Shown here piece after piece: positions 45,567-54,513 of a DNA stretch of 64,000 nt. The stretch spans positions 6,284,501-6,348,500 of the forward strand of contig NZ_CP020700.1 in assembly GCF_003932715.1 (NCBI RefSeq), written 5' to 3'. This stretch comes from Streptomyces tsukubensis. Its GTDB lineage: Bacteria; Actinomycetota; Actinomycetes; Streptomycetales; Streptomycetaceae. Every line of letters begins with the position of its first letter. Position 1 is the stretch's first letter. The notes beneath the pieces are model-generated. The model had not been told where the DNA came from, did no database searches, and saw only the letters and a program-made list of their open reading frames with translations. The position numbers were made by a program, and so were the translations under genes.

Positions 45567-46213
45567 ACGACCACCCCGTACTCGCACGCATTAGCCTCAA
45601 CCCGCACAGCCGCGAGGTCCAGCGCGACCTCCGCGACGCCACCCAGATGCACCGCACCGTCATGCGCATGGTTCCCGACGGCCTCGGCGCCTCACCCCGC
45701 CACCGCGCCGGACTCCTGTACCGGGTGGACGAAACCGACACCGCCAGCACCCTCCTTGTCCAGGCCCACCGCCTCGACCCCGCCGGACTCCCCAACGGAT
45801 ACGGCCACGCACAGATCAAAAGCCTCGCACCCATGTTCACCGCACTCCGGGCCGGACTCCCGGTCCGATACCGCATCGTCGTCAACCCCTCAAAACGCGA
45901 ACGCCCCCCACACGCCGACGTAAACATCCGAGGCCGGATCGTTCCCCTCTCCGGAGCCGACGCCGACCAGTGGTGGCACCGCCGGGCAAACACCGCCGGC
46001 CTCGACCTCCACATCATCACTCCCACCAACGTCCATCCCGTGCGCCCCCGAGGCGCCGAAGCCCCTCCCATGCGGCACAGCCTCCTCCGCTACGACGGCA
46101 CCGCCGCCGTCATCGACCCCGCCGCCCTCACTGAAGCCCTCCTGAACGGCATCGGCCGGGCCAAACCCTACGGAGCCGGCCTCCTCAGCCTCGCCCCGGC
46201 CACCGCCTCATGA
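45563..46213 (+). CDS. cas6e: crRNA endonuclease Cas6e
   Basis: 216 residues. Cas6e/CasE features: MHRTVMRMVPDGLGASPRH near residue 30 with the catalytic His region, LLVQAHRLDPAGLP, and the C-terminal glycine-rich loop GIGRAKPYGAGLLSLA. It cuts precursor crRNA at the repeat hairpin and stays bound to the 3' handle. Overlaps cas5 and cas1 by four bases. Confidence 0.95.
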   Translation: MNDHPVLARISLNPHSREVQRDLRDATQMHRTVMRMVPDGLGASPRHRAGLLYRVDETDTASTLLVQAHRLDPAGLPNGYGHAQIKSLAPMFTALRAGLPVRYRIVVNPSKRERPPHADVNIRGRIVPLSGADADQWWHRRANTAGLDLHIITPTNVHPVRPRGAEAPPMRHSLLRYDGTAAVIDPAALTEALLNGIGRAKPYGAGLLSLAPATAS

Positions 46214-47211
46214 ACCCGCCCGGCCGCAACAGCGACGCCCGCCGACGCCTCGCAGCCCCGACCCTCGCCATGCTCCCGCGCGTCGCAGACTCCCTCTCCT
46301 TCCTCTACCTCGACATGGTCCGCGTCCTCCAGGACGACACCGGAGTATGCGCCCAGATCCAGGCCAGCGACGACCGCACCGACACCGTCTACATCCCCAC
46401 CGCCGCACTCTCATGCCTACTGCTCGGCCCCGGCGTCTCCATCACCACACCGGCACTCACCACCCTCGCCCGCCACGGCACCAGCGTGGTCTGCGTCGGA
46501 GCAGGCGGCGTACGCGCCTACGCCGGCATCCTCCCCGACTCCCTCACCACCCACTGGCTCGAGCAACAAGTCACCACCTGGACCGACCAGACCCGACGCC
46601 TCGAAGTCGCCGTCCGCATGTACCGGATGCGCTTCCACGACGCCGAACTCCCCGACACCGTCACCCTGGAACAACTGCGCGGCATGGAAGGCCAGCGCAT
46701 GAAGACCCTCTACAAAATCCTCGCCCAGCAGCACGGCATCGGCCGATTCCGACGCAACTACCACCCCGACCAATGGCACGCCCAGGACCCTGTCAACCTC
46801 GCCCTGTCCTCGGCCAACACCTGCCTCTACGGCATCGTCCATGCAGCCCTGCTTGCGCTCGGCCTCTCACCGGCACTCGGATTCGTCCACGCAGGCAAAC
46901 AACATGCCTTCGTCTACGACATCGCCGACCTCTACAAAGCCGAAACCACACTTCCCCTCGCCTTCGCACTCCACCAGTCCGGCAACCCTGAACAGGACGC
47001 CCGCCGCCGGTTCCGCGAGAACCTACGGCTGCTGAAACTACTCCCGCGCATCGTCCACGACGTACAGTCCCTGCTCACGCCCGGCAGCCCGGTCACAGCC
47101 GATCAGCCAACCCCGGCCTCGGAACGACGGGACACCGAAATGGTGCACCTGTGGGACCCCAAGCGAGGAGTCCTCCCCGCAGGAGTTAACTACGGCTCGG
47201 GAGAACAGTGA
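46210..47211 (+). CDS. cas1: CRISPR integrase Cas1 (type I-E)
   Basis: 333 residues. Metal-site residues stand in RGMEGQRMKTLYK (Glu about 157), GLSPALGFVHAGKQHAFVYD (His about 223) and DIADLYKAETTLPLAF (Asp). The ALSSANTCLYGIVHAALLALG helix region is typical. With Cas2 it inserts new spacers at the leader end. It follows cas6e by overlap. Confidence 0.97.
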   Translation: MNPPGRNSDARRRLAAPTLAMLPRVADSLSFLYLDMVRVLQDDTGVCAQIQASDDRTDTVYIPTAALSCLLLGPGVSITTPALTTLARHGTSVVCVGAGGVRAYAGILPDSLTTHWLEQQVTTWTDQTRRLEVAVRMYRMRFHDAELPDTVTLEQLRGMEGQRMKTLYKILAQQHGIGRFRRNYHPDQWHAQDPVNLALSSANTCLYGIVHAALLALGLSPALGFVHAGKQHAFVYDIADLYKAETTLPLAFALHQSGNPEQDARRRFRENLRLLKLLPRIVHDVQSLLTPGSPVTADQPTPASERRDTEMVHLWDPKRGVLPAGVNYGSGEQ

Positions 47212-47528
47212 TGCCGTCCATGCTCGTACTCGCCACCACCGCCGTCCCCGACCACTTGCGCGGCGCCCTCAGTCGATGGACCACGGAAGTCGTCCCCGGG
47301 ATCTTCGTCGGCGCCGTTTCTACCCGAGTGCGCGACCACCTGTGGCAGGCCGTCACCGACACCGTCGGCGACGGCGCAGCAATTCTCGTCCACCCGGCCC
47401 AGACCGAACAGGGTTATGCCATCCGGACTGCAGGCAGCCGCCGCAGAGTACCCATGGACTTCGACGGCCTCACCCTCATGCGAATGACAGCCGCACCAAC
47501 AGGCGAGGAGAACCGCAGCCCTGGCTGA
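47211..47528 (+). CDS. cas2: Cas2 (type I-E)
   Basis: 105 residues from ATG 47211, sharing one base with the cas1 stop (GTG 47208 would add one residue). Type I-E Cas2 signature: MLVLATTAVPDHLRGALSRW, VVPGIFVGAVSTRVRDHLW, then QGYAIRTAGSRRRVPMDFDG. Structural partner of Cas1. Last gene of the cas train. Confidence 0.95.
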   Translation: MPSMLVLATTAVPDHLRGALSRWTTEVVPGIFVGAVSTRVRDHLWQAVTDTVGDGAAILVHPAQTEQGYAIRTAGSRRRVPMDFDGLTLMRMTAAPTGEENRSPG

Positions 47529-47841
47529 AGCGCGGCCCGGAAAGGATTCGGACTCTCGGGGCCCAGTCGCCGAACTCGCGCTATAAGGAAACGTGGCGTC
47601 CCTGAAGAGCCACGGCTCCGGAGGCCGTTGGCTGATTCCGCGTTTTCCCAGGTCAGCACCTTATCTGACGCCTCGCCAGGGATGCGATCCCGCGAATATC
47701 CCGCCAAGAGGAAATGCCCGATGATGCGCTTTGTGTCCATATTGTAGCGCTTTCCCCGCCAGGAAGGCTCGTGTGGTCAGGCGCGAAATAATCCAGCCCT
47801 TGTCCTCGTTGCGCCCTGGAGATGATCTCTGATAGGGGGCG
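47529..47841. other. spacer between cas2 and the nuclease gene
   Basis: About 310 bp of mixed, lower-GC sequence (around 47580-47840). No gene with support, no tRNA, no clear hairpin terminator. It may contain scars from an insertion next to the cas genes, but nothing is identifiable. Confidence 0.4.
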
Positions 47842-48729
47842 ATGGGTCTGAGGCTGTTCAGTATAAGGTGCGACGTGACGGAGATCACGCCGCGTCTGGC
47901 GGAGGTTGAGGCGGATGTTCAGGGCCTGGTCGAGGCCCACATGGAGACGATGCTCGGGGTGCGGTTCCTGGCGAGTGAGTACAGCACCGGTTCCGTCCAC
48001 GGCGGGCGGATCGACTCGCTGGGCCTCGACGAGAACGGGTCGCCGGTGATCGTCGAGTACAAACGTGCGACGGACGCCGGGGTCATCCACCAGGGCCTGT
48101 TCTATCTGGCCTGGCTGATGGACCACAAGGCGGAGTTCCAGCGCTTGGTGCGCGACCGGCTCGGCTCCGAGGCGGCCGGGCAGATCCTGTGGAGCAACCC
48201 GCGGGTGGTCTGCGTCGCCGGCGACTTCACCCGCTACGACGTCCATGCTGTGCGCGAGCACCGGCGCAGCATCGACCTCGTCCGCTACCGCATGTACGGC
48301 GATGACCACATCGCACTGGAGACCGTTGCCTCTGTCGCAGGGCATGCCGGAGTGCCCCGCCGCCGAAGGGGTGCGGGTGCTGCTGCAGCGTCGCCTCGCC
48401 GGGCGGCCGGTGGGGCGATGGCCGACCTCTCGGCGGCCGTGGGTGAGGTGCTGCTCGGTCTGGGGGGCGATGTGGCGGCGGTGCGGCGCAAGCAGTACAC
48501 CGCCTACCGGCGGCTGCGGAACTTCGTCTGCATTCCGCCGGCGCGGCAGGACAAGCTCCTCGCCTACGTGAAGGTTCACCCGGGTGCGGTCGATCTCGTG
48601 CCAGGGTTCACCCGGGATGTGACGGGGCTCGGCCATCACGGCACGGGGGACCTGGAGGTCCAGCTCCGGTCCGAGCGGGACCTGGAGCGGGCCGGGGAGC
48701 TGTTCCGCCTGGCGTACGCGGGGGCGTAG
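47842..48729 (+). CDS. PDDEXK-type nuclease domain + DUF5655 protein
   Basis: 295 residues. The N-terminal half has the restriction-like core GRIDSLGLDENGSPVIVEYKRAT (Asp, then Glu-x-Lys) and the helix GLFYLAWLMDHKAEFQRLV, as in NucS/DUF91-like nucleases. After an Ala/Arg-rich linker (about 175-195) the C-terminal half matches DUF5655 (KQYTAYRRLRNFVCIPPAR; DVTGLGHHGTGDLEVQLRS). Such proteins are scattered among defence and repair islands and the target is not known. It follows cas2 on the same strand but is 313 bp away, so co-transcription is uncertain. Confidence 0.8.
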   Translation: MGLRLFSIRCDVTEITPRLAEVEADVQGLVEAHMETMLGVRFLASEYSTGSVHGGRIDSLGLDENGSPVIVEYKRATDAGVIHQGLFYLAWLMDHKAEFQRLVRDRLGSEAAGQILWSNPRVVCVAGDFTRYDVHAVREHRRSIDLVRYRMYGDDHIALETVASVAGHAGVPRRRRGAGAAAASPRRAAGGAMADLSAAVGEVLLGLGGDVAAVRRKQYTAYRRLRNFVCIPPARQDKLLAYVKVHPGAVDLVPGFTRDVTGLGHHGTGDLEVQLRSERDLERAGELFRLAYAGA

Positions 48730-48842
48730 CGGCGAACAGACCGGGCGCGTTCTTCGTGGCCGTGTGCTGTTGTGCCTGGTGATCGTGCCGGTGGCCTTTC
48801 GACGGTGCGGACAGTGGGTGGCGGTGGAGTAATCAATGGTCC

Positions 48843-48877
48843 AGGGGATGCCCGATTTCGCGAACCGGGCATCCCCT
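48843..48877. terminator. bidirectional hairpin between convergent genes
   Basis: A perfect 12-bp inverted repeat, AGGGGATGCCCG (48843-48854) and CGGGCATCCCCT (48866-48877), with an 11-base loop. It separates the nuclease gene from the end of the long minus-strand train and roughly marks the visible left limit of the mobile-element genes. Confidence 0.75.
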
Positions 48878-48926
48878 GCTATAAGTCCGCTGCATGGTCG
48901 GGTTACCGGGGTGCTGTCGACCGGGG

Positions 48927-50303
48927 TCAGCGTCCCTGCGCGGGGGCGGAGGGCGATCGGGGCGGCGCGGGGGCGACGGCCCAGGTACGTCGAGGCGGTG
49001 CGGGGTTGGGGCGGGGTGTGTACAGGGGAGCGTTGTAGGCGAGTTCGGCCGCGAGGTCCTGCAGGAGGGCTGCGGGGGCGTACGGGGACAGGCGGATGGC
49101 CCAGTTGGGCCGGTCGGGGTTGCCGCTCCACAGGGTCCAGGCGGGGTGGGGGTGTATGACGAGCGGGTCGAACCGCACGCCGGCCTGGTGGGGGCCGGGT
49201 GGGGTGAGGGTGATTCCGTGCCCGTCGGCGATGTGGGTCCAGCCGGCGTCACCGAGGGGGCGGGTGGCTTCCGCGATGGTCTTCTCGGTGACCGGTGTGG
49301 GGCCGTGCCCCCACGCGTCGTCCCCGTTGGTGAGGCTCTCGAGCAGGGTGCTCATGATCGGGGCGGGAGTGCCGGCGGTGGCGGTGGCGTGCCACAGGCG
49401 CTCGCCGACGGGAGTCTCGTAGGCGGCAACGGTCCAGGCGGTGTCGCTCCGGTGGCGGACTTCGTGGTCGAACTCGACGCGAATGGTCTGTGATTCGTGG
49501 ACGGCGTAGGTGCAGTTGTCGTCCCAGGTCCGCCACTTCTCCCACTCGCCCTGGGCTTCGAGGAACGAGGCGAGGACGGCCTCGTGGTCCTCCAGCGCGG
49601 GGACGCGGGCGGGCGCGGTCTCCGGAGAGGTTCCGGTCGGCTCTGACGCGGTGGCCGGACGCGGACCGGCGAGGGCTGCGGCTGCGGCGCGTTCGGTCTC
49701 GGTGGCCGGTGCGGGGCCGGGGCGGACGGCGACCGAGTAGAGCCGGTGGAATTCCGCCACGGCCTCGGCCTCGGTGCCGTGCACGCCGCTGATCTGCCTG
49801 AGGTGGTCTTCGCCGTGGAGGTGGAGGTGGCGGCCGTCCTGGTGGGTGCCGACGGCGACGGTGGTCCACCCGTCGTGGGCGTGCAGGTGGATGGTGAGGC
49901 GGCCGGAGGCGATGTCGTCGTGGATCTCCTGGGCCGCTGCGCTCACTTCCCGGACCTCGTCGCGGGTCAGCCAGTCCATGGGGTAGTTGCCCCAGGTCCA
50001 CTCGGTGTCGATCTCCTCCTGGAGCGCGGGTTCGATCACGGTGTGGCAGCCGTGCCGGGCGAGGTCTTCGGCGGCCCGGGCGGCGTAGTAGGGCTCCTCC
50101 CGGTCGATCCGGGCCAGCACCATCACCCCCGGCTCGGCGGCGGTGTCCCGGAAGCCGCGGGCCAGGAGGATCTCCCGCGCGGCGGTGTTCTCGGAACCGG
50201 TCAGCGTGGCGGTGACCGCCGGCTGGTGGTCCGGGTAGAGGGCTAGACGGACATGGACGGCGGGCTCGGGGTGGGGCATCGGGCTCTCTCGGCTTGGGTT
50301 CAT
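48927..50303 (-). CDS. DUF317-type protein, element operon end
   Basis: 458 residues from ATG 50301-50303, overlapping the DnaB-N stop (ATGA). The last about 150 residues (ATRPLGDAGWTHIADGHGIT; HPAWTLWSGNPDRPNWAI) match the second half of DUF317, a domain nearly confined to actinomycete plasmids and integrative elements. The N-terminal about 250 residues show a His-rich LTIHLHAHDGWTTVAVGTHQ region and an Ala/Pro linker, family unknown. Last gene of the train. Function unknown. Confidence 0.75.
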   Translation of the reverse strand: MNPSRESPMPHPEPAVHVRLALYPDHQPAVTATLTGSENTAAREILLARGFRDTAAEPGVMVLARIDREEPYYAARAAEDLARHGCHTVIEPALQEEIDTEWTWGNYPMDWLTRDEVREVSAAAQEIHDDIASGRLTIHLHAHDGWTTVAVGTHQDGRHLHLHGEDHLRQISGVHGTEAEAVAEFHRLYSVAVRPGPAPATETERAAAAALAGPRPATASEPTGTSPETAPARVPALEDHEAVLASFLEAQGEWEKWRTWDDNCTYAVHESQTIRVEFDHEVRHRSDTAWTVAAYETPVGERLWHATATAGTPAPIMSTLLESLTNGDDAWGHGPTPVTEKTIAEATRPLGDAGWTHIADGHGITLTPPGPHQAGVRFDPLVIHPHPAWTLWSGNPDRPNWAIRLSPYAPAALLQDLAAELAYNAPLYTPRPNPAPPRRTWAVAPAPPRSPSAPAQGR

Positions 50304-51397
50304 CGGCCGGTCCGCACGGTGCTGGCCGGCTTTGTTCGGGGTGACCGGGGACCGGCGCGGGCTGCGATGGACGTGGGGGCGGGGCGGGTGGCGTGGTGCC
50401 AGCGGGCGCGGACGGCGGTGAGGTCGGCGAGGGCGCGGCGGCTGCCGGTGACGAGCTGGTGGACGCTGTTGGCCGGGTCGTCGGTGTACGCGCGGATCCG
50501 CAGCCCGGCGGCACGGGCCTGGTGGAGCAGGGAACGTCGCAGGACCCGTTCGCCCCAGTGTTCCGCCGCGCCGGCGGGGGTGGTCAGGAGGTCGAGGACC
50601 TCGCGCGGCGGGAGGGGCGGGATCAGACCGTGGTGCTGGGCTTCCCAGAGCACGGTGACCGGGTCGACCGCGTCACCGCAGTGGGCGAGCTGGGCGACGC
50701 ACCGGAAGAGCTGCCCGTACAGCGGGGTGGCGAAGTCGTCGGCCTGGAGCCACCGCATCGCGGTCAGGGTCTTGGGGTGGGCGACAGCGCAGGCGAGCAG
50801 GGCCCGTTCCTCGTAGGCCGCCTCGTCCCCGCGGCCGTGTTCGGGCGGCGGCGGGAGCGGGGTGCGGGGCAGCGAGCCGGGGTGCGGCGGGAAGAGGCTC
50901 GCGAGGTTGTCGAGGAACCCTGTGAGGGCGTCCGCGTGGGCCATAGCGGTGGTGGCCGGGTCGGGCGCAGTCGGGTCGGTGGCGGCCTGTGTCAGGTGCT
51001 CGGCCTGGGCACGGAGGGTGCGGCGGGCGTGGCCGGCACGGACCATTCGCGCGTATGCCGGGGCGTGCTCGGGCACGGGGCAGAAGCTGACCAGGGTGTG
51101 CAGGTACGGAGGCTGCAGACCGGGTGACTGCGCGCGGGCCCGGGAGTGGACGGCCGTGATCCACGCGGGCTCTTTGGCGTGGACGGCCGGGGTGGGCGGG
51201 GTGAGGCCGGTCATGGCCGCGAAGACGGCGGCGTGCGCAGGGCTGGCGAAGTGCTCGGGGGCCAGCGGGCCGATGGTCTTGAGCCGGTGCGGGTCCAGCA
51301 GCAAGGCTCCGAGGAGGGCCTGTTCGGCGTGGTGGACCGGTGGATCGGGCGGGATATCGTCGAGGTCGAAGTCCTCGCCGGAGGTGGGTCCGGGCAT
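50300..51397 (-). CDS. DnaB N-terminal-domain protein without helicase domain
   Basis: 365 residues from ATG 51395-51397. Two DnaB-N-like helical modules are visible: HHAEQALLGALLLDPHRLKT (about 23-45) and YEERALLACAVAHPKTLTAM with DPVTVLWEAQHHGLIPP (about 195-275). In DnaB this domain forms the collar that binds primase. The RecA-type helicase domain (Walker A) is absent. It may recruit or block the host replisome for element replication. It shares one base with the methyltransferase stop and four with the next gene. Confidence 0.8.
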   Translation of the reverse strand: MPGPTSGEDFDLDDIPPDPPVHHAEQALLGALLLDPHRLKTIGPLAPEHFASPAHAAVFAAMTGLTPPTPAVHAKEPAWITAVHSRARAQSPGLQPPYLHTLVSFCPVPEHAPAYARMVRAGHARRTLRAQAEHLTQAATDPTAPDPATTAMAHADALTGFLDNLASLFPPHPGSLPRTPLPPPPEHGRGDEAAYEERALLACAVAHPKTLTAMRWLQADDFATPLYGQLFRCVAQLAHCGDAVDPVTVLWEAQHHGLIPPLPPREVLDLLTTPAGAAEHWGERVLRRSLLHQARAAGLRIRAYTDDPANSVHQLVTGSRRALADLTAVRARWHHATRPAPTSIAARAGPRSPRTKPASTVRTGR

Positions 51398-52656
51398 CAG
51401 GCCGCCAGGGTGAAGTCGTCGCGGGTGAGGGTCCGGCCGACGTGCGGGGCCAGCAGATGCACCGCCAGCCGCGGGGGGACAGCGTTGCCGATCTGCGAGA
51501 ACTGCTGCCCCTTGTTGCCCTGCCACGGATACGCGGCCGGGAACGTCTGCAGCAGGCCGGCCTCGGCGGCGGTGATCCGGATCGACTCCACCGCACCCCC
51601 ATCCGCCGCCTCGGCCTCCCAGACGCACTCGTTGGCCCGGTGCCCGAAGAACAACGTTCCTGCCGGCTCGCTCACCGGCCGGACGGTGGCGTTGGACTGG
51701 TTGTTGCTCCGAAGACTCCACGACCAGCGGTGTGCCTCGGCGGTGAACGTGGGTGCCGGGGCATCGGCGGGCCGGTTCTCCCGGGCACCGTGCCGCTGGG
51801 CCCAACCGGATCCTTCGCGGCGGGAGGCGAGCACCAGGCCGGAGTCCCGGCGTGCCGTCCAGGTTCCGCGGTCGCGGGCGTCGGCCAGGGCCTTGCGGGA
51901 GCCGGAGGGGAAGGGCTCCGGCCCGCCCCCGGGTCCGCCGCCCGCGCACACGGTCGGCACCGGACGGTCGGTGGCGCCCCAGCCCAGGGCCTCGGCCATG
52001 CTGACCCAGCGGTCCCGGCCCGGTCCGAACAGCGATTCGGGCTCGGCGACGGCGGCGTGCGTCGGCGGCGGAGGTGCTGCGATCCGCGTACGGGAGGCGA
52101 GGAGAATCGCCCGCCTCCTCGTCTGGGGGACCCCGTAGTCGGCGGAGTTCAGGATTCCGGTCCAGACCGAGAATCCCCAGGTGCGGAGCATCTCGGCGTA
52201 CTGCTTCCACAGGGGGAGGACGTGGGGGACTTCCTCCATGGCCACCCACTCCGGTTCGCCGCTCCGGTGGAGGGCGTGGAGGTAGCGCATCGGCTCGGCC
52301 GCCAGCAGCGATCTTTCATCACGGCACGCCGTGAGGAGCTGTTCGCGGGTGTCGCGTCCGGCGGCGAGGTCGGCGACCGCCTGGTGGACCAGGGGCTGGT
52401 CGAGCAGACCGAGGCGCTTGCCGGCCATCGACCACGCCTGGCACGGCGGGGACGCGATCAGCCCTACCACGCGCCCGGTGAAGACCCAGGTTGGGTATTG
52501 GGCGATGTCGGTGCGGATGGTGAGCAGCCCGGCGGCGGCCCGCGTGCGGCAGGCCCACTCGTCCCATTCCAGCCCGACCTCCCGGATTCCCCACCGGTGC
52601 AGGGGGACCGACCATCCGCCCGGACCCGCGAACAGATCCAGCACGATCCGCCTCAC
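51397..52656 (-). CDS. C5 cytosine-specific DNA methyltransferase
   Basis: 419 residues from GTG 52654-52656, overlapping the PP-loop gene stop (GTGA). Motif I IVLDLFAGPGGWSVPL, motif IV with the catalytic Cys in IASPPCQAWSMAGKRLG, motif VI MEEVPHVLPLWKQ, motif VIII QTRRRAILLAS and motif X GNAVPPRLAVHLL are all in order, so it should be active. No restriction endonuclease adjoins it. In a mobile element it could protect against host restriction. The target site is not readable from sequence. Confidence 0.92.
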   Translation of the reverse strand: MRRIVLDLFAGPGGWSVPLHRWGIREVGLEWDEWACRTRAAAGLLTIRTDIAQYPTWVFTGRVVGLIASPPCQAWSMAGKRLGLLDQPLVHQAVADLAAGRDTREQLLTACRDERSLLAAEPMRYLHALHRSGEPEWVAMEEVPHVLPLWKQYAEMLRTWGFSVWTGILNSADYGVPQTRRRAILLASRTRIAAPPPPTHAAVAEPESLFGPGRDRWVSMAEALGWGATDRPVPTVCAGGGPGGGPEPFPSGSRKALADARDRGTWTARRDSGLVLASRREGSGWAQRHGARENRPADAPAPTFTAEAHRWSWSLRSNNQSNATVRPVSEPAGTLFFGHRANECVWEAEAADGGAVESIRITAAEAGLLQTFPAAYPWQGNKGQQFSQIGNAVPPRLAVHLLAPHVGRTLTRDDFTLAA

Positions 52657-53579
52657 GCGGCCAGTCCGAAGTCGTCCCGCACCGGGTCGGAGCCGCGGCA
52701 GGCCCACGGGGAGCAGCCGTCCGCCACGCCCTCTTCCAGCTCGGCTGTGTCCAGGCCGCCGATCTCCTCCTGGAGGGCGGCCCATTCAGCGGCGGTGACA
52801 TGGTCGATCGGGGCCTGGTCGAGCGGGACCCGGGAACGGTGCAGGAATGCCTGCCCCAGCAGCTTGTTGCCCGTCGCGTTCGCCCGTGCATTCCCCTCGC
52901 GGATTGCCGCATCGAATTCCACAACATCCGCCCACTCGTCCGGGCTGTGGTCCCGGATGGCACGCCACTGGGCGTTTCCGTGGAAGGGACATCCCAGGCA
53001 CGAGGATTTGGGTGTCTCGGCAAGTCCGATCGAGGTCAGGTAGCGGACGCAGTCGGCACGAGACCAGTCCATATCCGTGATGAGAGGATGCCGGTTTCGC
53101 ATGTACTTGACGTCGGCGTCCTTGGCCCGGTGGAACTCATCGGTGGAGATTCCCACCCACTGCTCGACGAACACCCCCTTCGGTATTCGGGAGGGGTAGG
53201 GATGGCCGAGAAGCTCGCGAACCTGCCTCTTTATTGGCTTTATTTTATATTGGCCGGTGCACTGCCGCCGGGTCATTCCAGGCTTGCCGTCTTTATTGAG
53301 AATGTAGAGCGGCATACTGGCGAACCGGTGTTCCGGGTCGAGTGCGTCGTCTCTGATATTTCCGGAGGAGACCCGCAGGATGGGTATCCCGGCGGGTTGT
53401 GCTATCTCGCGTTCCAGACGGTCGAGGTGGTCGTAGACCGCTTTCGGCTCCCAGCCGGTATCGGCAAAAATCGCGCAATCGACCTTGGGGAGAACGCCGC
53501 GGGCGGAGAGGGCGAGCATGGCGCTGGACTGAATACCGGCGCCGAGAGAGACGGCGCGGAAAGCGGGAGTTGCGGGAAT
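52653..53579 (-). CDS. PAPS-reductase-like PP-loop protein
   Basis: About 308 residues. The PP-loop SLGAGIQSSAMLALSARG is essential but lies upstream of the first ATG, and between it and the preceding stop there is no ATG, GTG or TTG. The best placed codon is ATT 53577-53579, six bases after an AAGGA. Other features: IFADTGWEPKAVYDHLDRLE, RRQCTGQYKIKPIKR, and a C-terminal CLGCPFHGN cysteine motif. The family uses ATP to activate a substrate, as in sulfate reduction or DndC DNA phosphorothioation. Coupling to a DNA methyltransferase suggests a nucleic-acid or base-modification role, unproven. Confidence 0.8.
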   Translation of the reverse strand: MPATPAFRAVSLGAGIQSSAMLALSARGVLPKVDCAIFADTGWEPKAVYDHLDRLEREIAQPAGIPILRVSSGNIRDDALDPEHRFASMPLYILNKDGKPGMTRRQCTGQYKIKPIKRQVRELLGHPYPSRIPKGVFVEQWVGISTDEFHRAKDADVKYMRNRHPLITDMDWSRADCVRYLTSIGLAETPKSSCLGCPFHGNAQWRAIRDHSPDEWADVVEFDAAIREGNARANATGNKLLGQAFLHRSRVPLDQAPIDHVTAAEWAALQEEIGGLDTAELEEGVADGCSPWACRGSDPVRDDFGLAA

Positions 53580-53630
53580 CGTGGTTCCTTGTTGGTCAGG
53601 GCGTAGGCTCCTGGCGAGCGCGGGGGATGG

Positions 53631-54365
53631 TCAGCGGCGGCGCTGGCGGTCGAGCTGCGCCAAGGAGTGATCAAAGTGAGGGTTGATGACAGCCCTGCGG
53701 ACCGGGGTGATCAAAGCGCTGTGTTCGTACCTTGTGCTGAGGGGCACGTCGGCGAAGGCCCGTTCGACCGCTGTCTTCGTGGCCAGGTGGGCGAAGAAGT
53801 TCCGGACGAGTCCCTCGGGGGCGTCGCGGGTGAAGGCGGCCAGCGGCTGCTTCTCGAAGAAGGCGTGCCAGGCCCGCCAGGTGATGTCCTCGCCGGGCGT
53901 GTGCAGGAGCTGGCAGTACCAGTCGGGTGAGGTCAGGCCGCCGCTCTCGATGGACCAGCCGTTGAGCGCCGCCAGCTGGTCCATGGGCATATCTGTGATC
54001 GGGATGCGCTCGGCGTTACGGGTATCGCCGAGCAGCTGGGGCAGTGCTTGGGTGACGGCGGCGACCGCCTCCAGCGGGGCCTGGTGGCTGAACTGCACTT
54101 CCCAGTACGGGTCGTGGTGCGTGATCGTCCAGCACTGTCCAAGGGGATGGACGGGGTCGAAGTCGCAGAACATGCTGCCGTCAGGGCTGTCGATCTTGAG
54201 GTGTCCGGTGGTGGCGTCATGCTGCGTGGACCAGCCGAAGAGGTGGATCAACGGGCCGATCGCGTCGGCGAGCCGGTCGCCGGCACCGGCCATGTACCGG
54301 GGGGAGACCATGACCCGGTCGTCGGGCGCGTATTCGGCCGCCGGCGGGAGGTTGTCAGCGGGCAT
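53631..54365 (-). CDS. DUF317 protein
   Basis: 244 residues. Two DUF317-like halves: VSPRYMAGAGDRLADAIGPL ... WEVQFSHQAPLEAVAAVTQAL, and SPDWYCQLLHTPGEDITWRA ... FFAHLATKTAVERAF. Soluble, Trp-rich, acidic. One of five such proteins in the train. DUF317 is common on Streptomyces plasmids and integrative elements; its role is unknown. Confidence 0.8.
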   Translation of the reverse strand: MPADNLPPAAEYAPDDRVMVSPRYMAGAGDRLADAIGPLIHLFGWSTQHDATTGHLKIDSPDGSMFCDFDPVHPLGQCWTITHHDPYWEVQFSHQAPLEAVAAVTQALPQLLGDTRNAERIPITDMPMDQLAALNGWSIESGGLTSPDWYCQLLHTPGEDITWRAWHAFFEKQPLAAFTRDAPEGLVRNFFAHLATKTAVERAFADVPLSTRYEHSALITPVRRAVINPHFDHSLAQLDRQRRR

Positions 54366-54513
54366 GGAGTTCGGGGTCCATCCGGGTGCGGCTGGTGACC
54401 CCGGCGTTGGTCTGCGACTGCTGTGCCGTACGGGGACGAGGGGAGTTGGGGGCGGCGAAGGTCCAACCGTCGTCGGTGGAGGTGATGCACTCGTGGTGAG
54501 CGATGGAGAACAA
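54355..54513 (-). CDS. small 52-aa protein (TTG start)
   Basis: TTG 54511-54513 with GAGGA about ten bases upstream; ends TGA inside the next gene's start (11-bp overlap at 54355-54365), implying coupling. Product LFSIAHHECITSTDDGWTFA then polar Ser/Thr/Arg-rich sequence. Unknown. The roughly 160 bp between it and 54675 hold nothing recognised. Confidence 0.45.
   Translation of the reverse strand: MFSIAHHECITSTDDGWTFAAPNSPRPRTAQQSQTNAGVTSRTRMDPELHAR

Noticed and set aside
47529..48926. tRNA gene or att site at the left limit of the element genes
   Set aside because: I found no tRNA cloverleaf or T-loop sequence there; the hairpin at 48843-48877 is better explained as a terminator.
47653..49131. 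A 492-codon minus-strand frame opposite the nuclease gene
   Set aside because: The plus-strand gene has clear nuclease and DUF5655 motifs; this frame has none and crosses a terminator hairpin.
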